This document shows, one piece after another, positions 24,745 to 36,920 of a stretch of DNA of 64,000 bases (its first letter is position 1; every line of letters starts with the position of its first letter). Both the position numbers and the translations under genes were made by a program. The stretch covers positions 113,849,084 through 113,913,083 of the forward strand of contig OZ023265.1 in assembly GCA_964006375.1 (NCBI GenBank), written 5' to 3'. Origin of the DNA: Tillus elongatus (Eukaryota > Arthropoda > Insecta > Coleoptera > Cleridae). The notes under the pieces were generated by a model that had not been told where the DNA came from, did no database searches, and worked only from the letters and a program-made list of their open reading frames with translations.

Positions 24745-27105
24745 TAGGGTGAGTCACAACGCAATGGACACAGAATATGTGCGTGTAGAGGACCGCAAAA
24801 ATGCCGATTTTTAATATAAATTTTTTCTCTGACCCCCATGGTTGGTGGGTGACCTGACCTGACCTCGGAAAATTCTTTAATAATTACAAGAAACGTAAGT
24901 ATAACGCAATGCCCTAACATAGAACAACCAAATTTGCTAGATGCTTTTCTTTTATGAACATCGTTATTTGACAAAAATTTGAAGTAGATACAAACTCAAA
25001 GAGGGGTGAATTCTGGGTGGATCACCCTTTTAATGATTTGATTTTTTTTAAACCCTAACTTAATTAAAAGTCCATCAATATTAGCAAATTAAATTTTCTA
25101 TCTTTTCCCCCTCTAAACCTCCTCTAAACCTCCTCTAAACCTCTATTTTTGTGTCTGGAGGAGAAGCCGCTACATTCAACATTTTAATTATGGTAATCCC
25201 AGACGGTGTGACGTTCAGAAATGAAATTTTCCTCCTCTTGTCAATTTTTGGACAAACCACCCGTTTTTGATTGCTGAGATCAAAACAAAATTATGTCCCT
25301 TGAAGACTTTATTAAACACCTTATTAAACATATTGTTAAACATATTTGAAATTTAACAAACGCTATTAAAAACTAATAAGTAAAAAAGCCATAAAAAACT
25401 AAAGATATTGTTCAAAATGACTTCCATTTTCTATGACAGATAACTGCACCCTTCGTCGAAAAATAAAGTCGACACTGTTAAGTAATTGGGTGTCACTTCT
25501 AATAATCGTCAACTTATTATCGATACGACTCCACAAATCTTCCTCAGTTTGAAATGGTGTTAAATACACAGATTCTTTTAAAGCCCCCCAGAGAAAAAAA
25601 AATCGTATTTATTCAAGTCTGGTGATCTTGCTGGCCAATGTTGAGGGCAATTCTTTCCACGACCTATCCATCGTTTTGGAAACCGTTAGTTTAAAAATCC
25701 ACGAACATTCGTAGTGAAACGTGGTGGCGCCCCATCATGCATAAACCACATTTCGCTGCGCAGTTTTAAGGGCAGCTCGTCCAGTACCACAGGAACGAAC
25801 ATTTTGCAAGAAAAGCAAATATGTGGCGCCGTTTAAGCGGTTTGGTAAAATAACCAGCCCAACCAAATGTTTTCAAACAATACCTGCCCACGCATTTATT
25901 TTGAATTTTCTTTGGAAATGCTGGGTTACTCTAGGATGTGATTTACATCCGAATATTCGTGGCAGTTGTGCACATTCGTAATCCATCACGTTAGGAAGCA
26001 AACTCCATCAGTAAAAATAATGGCCTTGGGAAAATCAATGTTCTGATGTAAGATGAAATTACACCAAAAAAAAAAAACCAGTCTTGCCTCTAAATCCTGC
26101 AGTAGCAGTTATTGCACCTTTTGAAGGTGATAGGGATGCAGCAGATTGCGTCGGATAATTCTATTGACCGTCGGCTGTGTTATATGTAGCTACCTGGACA
26201 GTCGTCTGGTGCTGGTTTGAGGCTAACTCTGGATACTGTTTAAATACACTCCTCAGTTCGTGCGTTCACTGCATGAACGCGTCCTCCAGCGTTTTTTATG
26301 AAAAAAACCCGTTTCCCGAGATCTACGTTCATCATTGGCAAACGATTGACGATGTGATATATTACGATTAGGAAATCTTCTTCGATATACCTCTGCACTT
26401 CTGCGGCAATTACCCACGCAAAACCCTAATACAATAAGCGCGTCAACTTGTTCATCAACCTAGAATTTTCCAGCCATTTTGAGCAACTAATTATTATCAC
26501 GAAAGAAAACAAGAAACACAAGACATTAATTATTGTAAAAGTTAATAAAGTCAAGTAATGTCAGATTTGAAGAGAACTATAACCTAGCAACAGATGACCT
26601 ACAGAGCGCCGAAAGCATCCCCTACGAGACTTTAATGTTTAATAAAATCCTTAAGCGACATATTTTGTTCTGATCTAAACTCTAAAAATCTCAATTTTCT
26701 CAAAAACGGGTGGTTTGTCGAAAAAGTGACAAGAGGAGAAAAAATATAACATTTAATTTGCTATTAAGTTGATAAACTTTGACTTTAAATTAGGTTAGGG
26801 TTTTCAAAAAACCAAATTCTTAAAAGGGTGACCCACCCCTAATTCACCCCTTTATGAGTTTATAACTACTTCAATTTTTTTTGTAAAATAACGATGTTGA
26901 TAAAAGAAAACCATCTACAAAAGTTGGTTGTTCTGTGTTAGGGCATTGCTCTAATACAGCTGTTTCTTGTAATTATTAAAGAATCTTTGGTGGTCAATAT
27001 CTCACCAACCATGGGCATTAGAGAAAAATTTTATATAAATAATCGCCATCTTTTGAGGTCATCTACACGCACACATTCTGTGTCCATTGCCTTACGAATT
27101 ACCAT
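24745..27105 (-). mobile_element. Tc1/mariner-family transposon with ~400-500 bp inverted repeats
   Basis: The left arm has GCAATGGACACAGAATATGT (24761) and the right arm has its complement, ACATTCTGTGTCCATTGC (about 27072-27090). Pairing continues inward through the CATGGTTGGTG/CACCAACCATG, GTTAGGGCATT and GGGGTGAATT blocks to about 25270 and 26690. The interior has a minus-strand transposase. It is a different family from the element at 22134. The left end lies directly against the AT tract. Confidence 0.85.
25390..26480 (-). pseudogene. Tc1/mariner-family transposase, degenerate
   Basis: From 26480 the minus strand reads EQVDALIVLGFCVGNCRRSA, then EVYRRRFPNRNISHRQSFAN and RRSRETG (amino-terminal HTH). 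Much further on it reads LPLKLRSEMWFMHDGAPPRF (about 25770-25720, with the DGAPP catalytic Asp). FPKRWIGRG and WPARSPDLNKYDFF (about 25630-25600) carry the third acidic position as Asp. The frame is broken by stops and an A-run at 26067-26079. The central first catalytic block was not found. Confidence 0.8.
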
Positions 27106-29479
27106 GCATATGTAGATGTAATATTGTAACTAATTGATAGACATTTGTATGTGCATTTTTGATTTTAATATGTGGAATAAACAAAACATCATGCTTAAGT
27201 GCTACAAGTATGCCATTATTGTTGATTTCTTTAGAGGCATACTTATTAGTGCTTATAATTGTGAGTGTTGTATAAAATTCAATAAAATTATTATTATTAT
27301 TTTTATTATTTGTGTCTCTTGTGCAAAAAACACACATTTTGTATGCTTGATCCGTGTTAAGCTTTGCAGGTATCTCAATTTTTCCAATACAATATAGCAG
27401 TTTACTTTTGCTTGGATCGCTCTACCTTACTTTTTATCTGAGTAATACTAAAGCTTTAATAACAAACAACATCTTCCAATTGAACTTGATCATCTTATTG
27501 TGTATAAAATTCCTTACCGTGTATATCTAATCACAGAGAGGAATGCTGAATATTTGAATGCTAAGGCACAATTTAATAGCAGAGCAATTTGAACAATAAT
27601 CACAGTATGAAGCCCATTATTGTATAGCGAGCATAACTATAAAACTACCATCTACTATAAAACGTATACATTCGACTGACAGTTCTATAAGTACCTTCAA
27701 ATTTGTTACCTAATTCTCTACAAAAAACTTTTATAGGTAATAATACCTGGCAGGAATAAATGATTCATAAAAAATAAATAATGCACTAAATCTCTTTTGT
27801 CTTGGTCAATATATTTTCTTAGCTGTTCAATTTAATAATTGATGGATTTGTCATTATAATTAATTTAATGTGTATTTACTAGTGAATGACCTTGCTTCCT
27901 AGATTTATAACAATGTTAGTACATTAATGTTGTTGAATATAACATCCTTATGTCATTTTGTATAACATTAACTGTCTTTTGGCTATGTAAAAGTTAATAA
28001 ATTTGGAAGAAATATGGTGCACACTGGCGAGATTACTGTTTGAGATATTATTAGATGAAGAAGAATTTTGGCGCATTAAATAAAAATTCAGGTGAGCAGA
28101 GGAAGAACAGGACAAGGACAATCTGAGACGTCAAAATCTGATTATAGCCTATAGTTAGTAGAATAAAGTGCCAAATATTTTTAGAACACAGTTTTTGTAA
28201 AGCATATCAAAATACTCCCGCAAGTTTAAAACTTATTTGTATTGACGTACTGTATAATTTTGATCATCAAAAGATACTACTACTAGTACAATCGTCAACT
28301 TCATATTGTTCACCTCAGGGGCTCACCACCGGTGAGTACGTGGATGGCGACCACAGGGGCGCATTCTCACACGTAATCTGAAATACATACCCACACACTT
28401 ACCTACATAGACATGAGCATCTATACGCATACACACCTGAGCTGGGCTACTCACCTTTCTTTAACTTGGCTTAGTTGAGGTCCCTTCCTCTTTCCTCTTT
28501 CCTATTTAGCAAGACTTCTATTTATCTACCTCTCGGACGACTCTTGTTCCTTTCTGACACCAACGCTATTAGGGTGACCAAGGGCTGGGCATCTTTTCAC
28601 TTACCACTTTAACATTGTGATATGGCGACCCTGTCGTACATCTCACAATGTTCTAGGAGGCTGGCTACCATAGCCGTATTACTTTATACGTGTGTTTTCG
28701 CTGTAATTAGTAAACCGTACTGACGAGATCAAATTAGAGCAAAATCGGTCTGCGGTTCTAATTATGGTGAAGATACATCTAGCCTTACCACTTTAAAATA
28801 ATTGCATTTTTTTTAAGAAAATAAATTTTAAAATATTATATTTTGAGTCAATTAACCGATAAGAATATATGGGGCATTGAAAGTTTGGAAACAGCAAGGG
28901 CGTAATGGTTTACTTCACAAACCTTGTTTTCCAATTTAATTGGATAAATTCTTTTTGTTAACCTGGAAAAGGTAGTTTTGATATAAAAGAGAATATTTAT
29001 AAAGGTAACATGCGTACCAGTTTAAATTAAACAGGCTTTACCATTTTCGGAGGTAAAATGTTTCTGGAAAATTTATTTGTTGGGGCTTTCTGCTATTTGA
29101 AAGACCTTCATGAACATTTGCGAGCGTAATGCACTTACTGCCCCCAGACTTTTTTCTTCATAATTACATTTCAAATGCTTTTATTCGTACCATTGATTAT
29201 TGTTGCCCCATTTTGGTATAACCGCCCCATACTAAATAGAGGCGGCCCCTTTTTCTGTCTTCACAAATACATGTTTTCTTAACTGCAATCGGTTTTATCT
29301 TTGATGGCAACGTAAGAAGCAAAAGAGCGTCTACGCAGTGCTGCCAGGTCTGACGCTGTTGCGGTAGATCTACAGTTTTCGTGAACTACGGCTTTACCGC
29401 AAAGCTATCAATATTTACCGCTTAAACTTTCATTCATACTCTCAAATTAATTTGTGATTGAGAACTACTTTTATTTAGT
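27106..29479. other. long spacer; GC-richer unknown patch at 28290-28690
   Basis: Mostly AT-rich with no frames of note. The patch is distinctly richer in G+C (CTCACCACCGGTGAGTACGT near 28321, GGAGGCTGGCTACCATAGCC near 28655). It reads like a piece of an untranslated region of a mobile element, but I cannot name it. Confidence 0.4.
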
Positions 29480-29687
29480 ATTTTCATTCCAATCATAACA
29501 GAAATATCCACGGAAATACACAACTATTACTATGATATCTAAATTCGTTCGAAAGTTATTGCGCCTAAAACAGACAGAGGTACAGGACAGACTGACAGAC
29601 ATACAGACTGACAGACCAAATACATTTGTTCCAGAATAAAGTGTCATATATAATTTGAGACTTTTCACTCCCTTTTAGGAAAAAAAG
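29480..29687. repeat. ACAGACTG-type simple repeat upstream of composite copy C2
   Basis: The stretch 29568-29624 is built of ACAGACTGACAGAC units. The preceding block AATTCGTTCGAAAGTTATTG resembles AATTCGTTCTTAAGTTATCG near 35371, which is also followed by ACAGACAGA, so the same motif lies on both sides of copy C2. Confidence 0.55.
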
Positions 29688-29970
29688 TCTGGACGCAGCA
29701 AATGCGTTATGAGAGTCAATTTTCATAAAAATATTTTTAATATCAAATGCACGCAGGCATCAATCTGATTACCGGTATAACCTATATAGTAGAAACAATG
29801 TACCATATTTTATCAAAATTACTTATTGTTTGAAAATGTACACAAATTTTCCGAAAATAAACTAAAAATGTTGGTTTCCTAGCCAACAAACCGTGAGTTA
29901 ATAGCAAATTGAGTTATTGAAATTGAAAGGAATTCGCTACCAAAACGCACTTATTGCGTCTCGATTTTTT
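29688..29970. mobile_element. MITE of composite copy C2
   Basis: The left end is CTGGACGCAGCAAATGCGTT. The right end, CGCACTTATTGCGTC, is its imperfect complement. Slightly shorter than copy C1 because of small internal deletions. Confidence 0.8.
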
Positions 29971-30593
29971 TCTTACAAACATGCATCATATTTCGATAAA
30001 AAAATGCAAAAATGCATTCGCGAATTTGTTCTACGAGAGTTAGCTCAAAATTATAGACCGTTAAACCATAAACTTAGCTAAACCTACAGCCAAAGCATCA
30101 AAAAAAGAGTCTATTTGAAATGAATTTTCTGTAAACATTTTAGCAAAATGAAGGACAATGATGGTTGAAGCTGAAATTAAAGGGTTCGTAGAACACTCTT
30201 CCTGCAGCATTTTCTTTTCATAATCCGTATTTGTTCCACGTTCTTCGCCTAAACATTACCAATTTTGACGTTTTAAATCGCAACTTTGACGTTTTGAGGA
30301 AAGCTCCAAATTTTTCTTTTATCTGCCCATAACTTTTTTGACTTTAAACTTAGAAAATAAATTTTGGTATATGGTTCACTCTTTATAATACAAACACGCG
30401 TACCAAATTTGGTTGCCCTTACCTTGTTATTGCCGGAGATATAAACTTTTTCAGAAGGAAAACACGACATTTTTTGGGAAAACCTGGGCCGATTTTCCTG
30501 GCCAACGAACTTAACCAAGCCACTTTCAAAAGGAAGGTACTCGCTAAATTTGGTCAAAATCGGCGCATTATTTTTTTTGAGTTATCGGCGTGA

Positions 30594-30748
<155 letters not shown>

Positions 30749-30789
30749 CATGCTTGGTTCTCGGGTTAAACCGCGTCCAGAATTTATGG

Positions 30790-30832
30790 AAACTCGACGT
30801 TTCGGCTCCTGTTTTGGAGCCATTTTCAAGAG
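30790..30832 (-). ncRNA. hammerhead-like hairpin at PLE end (left)
   Basis: On the minus strand TTGAAAAT, stem GGCTCC, loop AAAACA, stem GGAGCC, then GAAAC and GTCGAG. It has the layout of a hammerhead (core, stem II, GAAA, short stem III), but the CTGATGA core is TTGAAAA, so it should not cleave. The identical structure lies at the right end. Confidence 0.45.
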
Positions 30833-31185
30833 GTAAAGGGAAATATGTAAGGACACTCTAAGGCCTCAATCTGCCTACTCCTTAGAGTGATGGACAAAGG
30901 TGGGTAAAGGAAATATGTAAGGACACTCTAAGGCCTCAATCTGCCTACTCCTTAGAGTGGTGGACAAATGTGGGTAAAGGAAATATGTAAGGACACTCTA
31001 AGGCCTCAATCTGCCTACTCCTTAGAGTGATGGACAAAGGTGGGTAAAGGAAATATGTAAGGACACTCTAAGGCCTCAATCTGCCTACTCCTTAGAGTGG
31101 TGGACAAAGGTAGGTAAAGGAAATATGTAAGGACACTCTAAGGCCTCAATCTGTCTACTCCTTAGAGTGGTGGATAAAGGTAGGT
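30831..31185. repeat. five tandem 70-bp units in PLE 3' region (left)
   Basis: Units start at 70-base steps (GGACACTC marks at about 30851, 30921, 30991, 31061, 31131), with variants AAAGG/AAATG and GTGAT/GTGGT. Each contains CCTCAATCTGCCTACTCC, which also occurs once just beyond the array at about 31209, next to the end of the coding region. Confidence 0.95.
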
Positions 31186-33640
31186 TGGGTTGTTGTAGCT
31201 CGATTACGGGGCCTCAATCTGCCTACTCCCCAAATCTCGCTGGAGATCGTCTGTGAGGTCTCAGTGTGTTCAACCCTAGGCCTCAGAGAGATCTGACAGT
31301 TCGTTGCAAGTCTTGTCTTATATAGGTCGTTTCGTCTACCTGTTGCGTCATCAGTGAAAGTAGTGGGGTCACCGTCAATTAAGTGGGGGGATAATGATGC
31401 AACAAAATTGTCTGTGGAATTCATTTCCCTTTTGTGTGTTTGCAAAGAAGATATAATAGGTTTCCAAGTAGTCGGAAGGCGAAGACCATCATCTCTCTTA
31501 TTTAAACAATCGGTACGTTTTTCAATCTCGATTGCTTCGCGGATAATTCTCGTTTTGAAATTGTAAACCGGTGCTATTGTTTTGGCATTATCGAAGTCTA
31601 TTTTGTGCCCTGTATGAATATGATGCATGGCCAGCGCCGATGAGGGGTCGAATTTTCTAACTGCGAGGGTGTGTTCGTATATTCTATTGTGGATGCGTCT
31701 GTTTGTTTGTCCTACGTAAGTTCGGGAACAGTCGGAACAAGGAATTTCGTAAACTCCGTGGGATTCGTTTGGAATCGTATCCTTGGGAGTTTTTATAAGA
31801 TTTGATAGTTTTTGGTCTGTTGTGAATACGGTTTTGATATTATGGGTTCTGAAAATTCGGCTGATTTTGTCCGTGACACCTTTAATGTATGGTAAAAACG
31901 CTGTGTGTTGTTGTGTGGACGCTGTTTGTTCTTGTTGGTGTGTAGTGGGGTGTTGTTGTGCGTTTCTAATGTTTCGTAGTATGTGATTGTTGTCGTATCC
32001 GTTTTCTAGCAATGTCTGTCTTAAAAAGTTTAATTCTGTCTGTTTGTTGTTGTTGTCCGTTAGTCTAAGGGATCGTGTTACTAATGTTCGAACCACGGAA
32101 TTTAGTTGCGATGGGTGATGGTGAGATTGGGCGTTAAGATACCGATTAGTGTGGGTTGGTTTTCGGTAGACAGTGTAAGAAAATCCTCTGACTGGGTTTT
32201 TAGTGATGCGTACATCTAAGAAAGGCAAAGAAAAATTATTTTCCATTTCCATGGTGAACTGGATTTGGGGGTTGATGTTATTTAGGTAAGAAAGGAATTC
32301 GTCTAGAGATTCTTTGCCGTGTGGCTAGACAGCGAAAATGTCGTCAACGTATCTTAACCAACACGTTGGTTTAAGTTGGGATGAATTGAGGGCTTGTGTC
32401 TCGAAGTTTTCCATGAAAATGTTGGCCAATGCAGGAGAGAGGGGTGAACCCATTGGAGCACCTCGAACTTGTTTGTAAAATTTGTTTTGAAAAAGGAAAT
32501 AAGTGTTAGATGTGCAGTGTTCCACAAGAGCTAAGGTATCGTGGGAAATTTTGCGTTTATTTTTGAGAATGTCAAGGGTTTCAGATAGAGGTATATTGGT
32601 GAATAAGGAAACTATATCAAAGCTAACTAGGATGTCGTTTTGAGAAATGGTGTTGTTTTGAAGAAGGTCGATGAAATGGGTGGAGTTTTTGACATAGGAT
32701 GTAGCGTTTTCTACTAATGGTTGGAGAGTTTTGGCTAGATGTTTTGCAAGTTTTTGTGTGGGTGAACGGTGGGCACTGACGATAGGGCGAAGGGGAATAT
32801 CAGGCTTATGGATTTTCGGGAGACCATATTTTCTAGGGATGCGAGATGATTTTTCGCGGGGGATTAGTTCTTTTTTGAGGTCAGGATTGAGTTGGGAGTT
32901 GTTGATGATAGTTTTGGTTTTCTTTTCCAGATAAGTTGTAGGGTCGTTAGGGATTTGTTTGTAGTCTGTGTTGTTTAGTATATTGTCCATCTTTTGTATA
33001 TAGTCTGTTTTGTCAAGTATAACTGTAGCGTTGCCTTTGTCTGCTGGTAGGATTATAATTTCTGTGTTTCCGTTTAGGTCTCTGATTGACTGTCGTTCGT
33101 GAGGAGAAAGGTTGGAAGGTGGAAGTTTGGCAGAACGTAATATTCTTGCAATGTCTTGTCTCGTAATTTCAGCTTCGTCAGTCGGTAAGTGTGTTATTGC
33201 ATCTTCTGATTGAGAAATTATCTTTTCTATTGGGATAAATTTAGGGGTTGGTGCAAAATTAAAACCTTTGGATAGGACTTTGATGGCGACGTCACTTATG
33301 GTGGAATTTGAAAGGTTGTGAACTACTATAGGAGGATGGGCATTATGTGTGTGTTGTGTGAGATTTTTGTTGTCTAGAAGCTGCTGTAATTTTCTTTTTT
33401 GTACGTCCGTCTTTTGTTGTGTAACATGTTCTGATTTACTATGTGAGAGTCTGTCTAGAGTGTCCCAAAGTGTAGGGTGTATTTTGTATGTGTGTATTTT
33501 TATGTACGTGTCGTAAAGCAGTGTGTTGGTAGTGTTAAGGTGTCGTCTTGTCTCGTGAATGGAATTTCTAAGGAGAGCAAAGCCTGTTCGTTTTAAAATG
33601 TTGGAGACGTTATGTGATTTGGTGTGATGTTTAAGTTGAA
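31155..33640 (-). pseudogene. Penelope reverse transcriptase with GIY-YIG endonuclease, one stop
   Basis: The protein is the PLE RT fused to a GIY-YIG nuclease. Minus-strand landmarks are RPIVSAHRSPTQKLAKHLAK (about 32790-32730), motif A SFDIVSLFTNIPLSETLDIL (about 32640-32580), motif B GAPMGSPLSPALANIF (about 32465-32415) and the catalytic LRYVDDIFAV (about 32355-32328). The only break is an in-frame TAG at 32325-32327, just after YVDDIFAV. The same frame continues through SLPFLDVRI to HGVYEIPCSDCSRTYVGQTN (about 31765-31705), the GIY-YIG domain with its CxxC and later His residues (IHTGHKIDF). In total about 825 codons remain. The open frame extends to a Met at 33698, but those first ~20 codons are antisense of the inverted copy, so the true start is lost. 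Confidence 0.92.
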
Positions 33641-33641
33641 A

Positions 33642-34524
33642 ACAGACAGAATTAAACTTTTTAAGACAGACATTGCTAGAAAACGGATACGACAACAATC
33701 ACATACTACGAAACATTAGAAACGCACAACAACAAACCACTACACCCCAACAAGAACAAACAGCGTCCACACAACAACACACAGCGTTTTTACCATACAT
33801 TAAAGGTGTCACCGACAAAATCAGCCGAATTTTCAGAACCCATAATATCAAAACCGTATTCACAACAGACCAAAAACTATCAAATCTTATAAAAACTCCC
33901 AAGGATACGATTCCAAACGAATCCCACGGAGTTTACGAAATTCCTTGTTCCGACTGTTCCCGAACTTACGTAGGACAAACAAACAGACGCATCCACAATA
34001 GAATATACGAACACACCCTCGCAGTTAGAAAATCCGACCCCTCATCGGCGCTGGCCATGCATCATATTCATACAGGGCACAAAATAGACTTCGATAATGC
34101 CAAAACAATAGCACCGGTTTACAATTTCAAAACGAGAATTATCCGCGAAGCAATCGAGATTGAAAAACGTCCCGATTGTTTAAATAAGAGAGATGATGGT
34201 CTTCGCCTTCCGACTACTTGGAAACCTATTATATCTTCTTTGCAAACACACAAAAGGGAAATGAATTCCAAAGACAATTTTGTTGCATCATTATCCCCCC
34301 ACTTAATTGACGGTGACCCCACTACTTTCACTGATGACGCAACAGGTAGACGAAACGACCTATATAAGACAAGACTTGCAACGAACTGCCAGATCTCTCT
34401 GAGGCCTAGGGTTGAACACACTGAGACCTCACAGACGATCTCCAGCGAGATTTGGGGAGTAGGCAGATTGAGGCCCCGTAATCGAGCTACAACAACCCAA
34501 CCTACCTTTATCCACCACTCTTAG
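33642..34524 (+). pseudogene. Penelope 3' coding third, inverted second copy
   Basis: An open frame from 33673 to 34524 encodes the region after the RT: LENGYDNNHILRNIRNAQQ, the linker and the GIY-YIG domain (HGVYEIPCSDC, YVGQTNRRIH). It differs from the left copy at only a few residues, for example RKSDPS against RKFDPS, NSKDN against NSTDN, and a changed QQTTTPQQ stretch. Nucleotide identity with the left copy begins at AACAGACAGAATTAAAC near 33642, marking the junction. The RT catalytic part is absent, so this copy cannot act alone. Confidence 0.92.
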
Positions 34525-34786
34525 GAGTAGGCAGATTGAGGCCTTAGAGTGTCCTTACATATTTCCTTTACCCACCTTTGTCCATCACTCTAAGGAGTAG
34601 GCAGATTGAGGCCTTAGAGTGTCCTTACATATTTCCTTTACCCACATTTGTCCACCACTCTAAGGAGTAGGCAGATTGAGGCCTTAGAGTGTCCTTACAT
34701 ATTTCCTTTACCCACCTTTGTCCATCACTCTAAGGAGTAGGCAGATTGAGGCCTTAGAGTGTCCTTACATATTTCCCTTTAACTCT
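34520..34786. repeat. four tandem 70-bp units in PLE 3' region (right)
   Basis: Reverse-complement equivalents of the left array. GTCCTTACAT marks lie at 34551, 34621, 34691 and 34761. There is one unit fewer than in the left array. Confidence 0.95.
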
Positions 34787-34825
34787 TGAAAATGGCTCCA
34801 AAACAGGAGCCGAAACGTCGAGTTT
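34783..34825 (+). ncRNA. hammerhead-like hairpin at PLE end (right)
   Basis: Same sequence as the left end: stem GGCTCC/GGAGCC, then GAAACGTCGAG, with a degenerate TTGAAAA core. Followed by GTTTCC, which could pair with GAAAC as a short stem III. Confidence 0.45.
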
Positions 34826-34897
34826 CCATAAATTCTGGACGCGGTTTAACCCGAGAACCAAGCATGTCTCACATTAAAGACCGCGGAAATCTTTCTG

Positions 34898-34900
<3 letters not shown>

Positions 34901-34966
<66 letters not shown>
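34901..34966. repeat. (AT)n tract, right part of C2
   Basis: About 65 bases of AT between the PLE right end and the composite-repeat tail. Confidence 0.97.
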
Positions 34967-34971
<5 letters not shown>

Positions 34972-35105
34972 CACATATAAAAATTGAAACTGACCCCGGA
35001 TATGGGTTCTAGGGGGCCTAATTAGCCTCATTCGAAGATTTTTTTAAATTAAAAAGTCGGGATCTCCTCACTAGTTAATTTTTTTGAAGAAAATTTACTA
35101 AAAAT

Positions 35106-36844
35106 ATCGAAATTTCTGTCACCGATATTCCACTCCGACACATTCAACCCTTAATTTAATTTCAGCACAGAATACCAGATGTTTGGTGAAAATGAAAGTT
35201 TCCTAATAAGCAAACCCTACAGAGTTATATTACTCGATTTTTAACGAAAAAATATCAATTTTTACCAAGTCACGCCCCATTCATCCCCTACTCCCTGGAT
35301 CGATTTTACCCAAAAACAATCCGAACCGTTAACTTTTAGATTGCTGTGTATGAAATTTTAAGACGACATCTCAATTCGTTCTTAAGTTATCGTGGCTACA
35401 AACAGACAGATATACATAAAGGAGACCGACGGGCAAAAAAAATTCGTTCCCACTTATGTGTTTTATATGTTTTGACACTTTTTACGACGTTTAAGGATAA
35501 GAAAACTCTGAAATTTTTGTCGCCAATGCCATACTTCCACACGTATTGACGATGTCTAAGTAAAAATATTAAAATTTAAGTGTTTTGCTGATAATGCATT
35601 TATTTTATATTGTTCACCATTTCATTTACATTGTATTGTCATTTGACAAATAAAATACTGCATTTAGAAAAAGAAAACTTGTGGGGTAGGTATTGTAACG
35701 TATTCACATCCGTTTTTAGTTAATTTGATTCCATGCCAATCAAGTCTGGTACCTTTACACTGTGTATCTGTGCCACGTGTCAAACCACTTAAAATTTAAT
35801 AGATTGGCAACTAGCAACAGAGAGAAGGGAAATATTTATTGATGAGTTTGGTTTGTAGGCTGTTTTTTCGTTCAATTTTAGGAAGATTAAAAAAATATAT
35901 TATCTTCCCGCCTTAAGAAATATCTGTAAATTTTACCGTTGATTTTGAAACCCCTATACATTCTACAGGGGTTTTTCTCTTGGATCTAAATTGCCTTTCC
36001 AACATTGGCATTATAATTGGTTTGAAGCTGTGATTCATATGAATCCTACATTTTAGTGAGCTAAACTGGATTGCAGAAGTTAATGTAAATGAACTATCTC
36101 CAAGTACCGTGAGTTGCTCAACTTAGTTATATAAAAAGCTCCTAAGTGCCAACCACAATATCCACTTTTTTTTTCGTTGGAACAATGAACTAATTAATTG
36201 AGCAAAATTGCTCTTTATTGCCCCAAGCACCCTTCATTAACTTTTTACACATTTTTTCAAGACTATTGGAGCTACCCTGAATAATGTAAACCGCTAAAAA
36301 AGTAAGATAAAAAAATAGTTCTGTCCGTTAATGGGTTAAACGAAACAATATATTTCTTTTTCGTTCTTTCTATCCACGCTATGTAACCAGCTTATTTTAT
36401 TCAATGGAATCTATGGAAAGTAAAATATTTTAACAACAAAATTTAATGCAGCTAACAATTACCTATTAAGTAGTTGTTTGGAGATTATTGTTTAAATTAT
36501 GATCCAACAACCAATAACAAGTTATGCTTATCTATTTGAAACTGCAAAAGTTCGTGTAATGAATTTCGCACAAAAAACAAACGTGAATAATCTCTAAACA
36601 ATCTGGGAATGAAGAAAGTAATTGCCAATAAATTTCAAGTTCAAGGTTACATAAAGAGCACACCTAAATTGAGCGGGGCCGAACAAACATGACTCCGCCG
36701 ATCGTACAGATTGATTGCACCACACTCCTCTCTCTATGTTCCTTCAACGTTTAGACAACAGCTCCAAGACAAGTAAGACATCATTGTCGAATCTTGTGTA
36801 AGGACTTTTTTGTTTTATTATCATAGTTTTCTTCTTTATTAGTT
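35106..36844. other. spacer, nothing recognised
   Basis: Apart from a short ACAGACAGA motif near 35400 and a small hairpin (AAACCCCT, about 35949, with AGGGGTTT, about 35966), no structure or coding similarity is seen. Confidence 0.45.
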
Positions 36845-36920
36845 AATAAACTACATGGCTTAGCTCATCTTGTTTTCTTCCGACGTTTCAGCTTTTTACG
36901 GGGCACATCTTTTATTAAAT
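36845..36920 (-). repeat. possible Penelope-type end
   Basis: The minus strand reads AAAGATGTGCCCCGTAAAAA, then GCTGAAACGTCGGAAG, the GATG-stem-loop-GAAACGTCG layout of PLE ends. The stem is weak (GC/GC plus mismatches). The call rests on layout, not identity. Confidence 0.35.

Noticed and set aside
33640..33698. Met at 33698 as the start of the Penelope protein
   Set aside because: These codons are antisense of the inverted second copy; identity between the copies begins near 33642, so the true start is missing.
30833..34786. CRISPR array (regular 70-bp repeats)
   Set aside because: The units are contiguous tandem copies without variable spacers and lie in the PLE 3' region in both orientations.
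35949..35973. Small hairpin as a transcription terminator
   Set aside because: Nothing transcribed lies next to it, and intrinsic terminators of this kind are a bacterial feature, while the window is eukaryotic.
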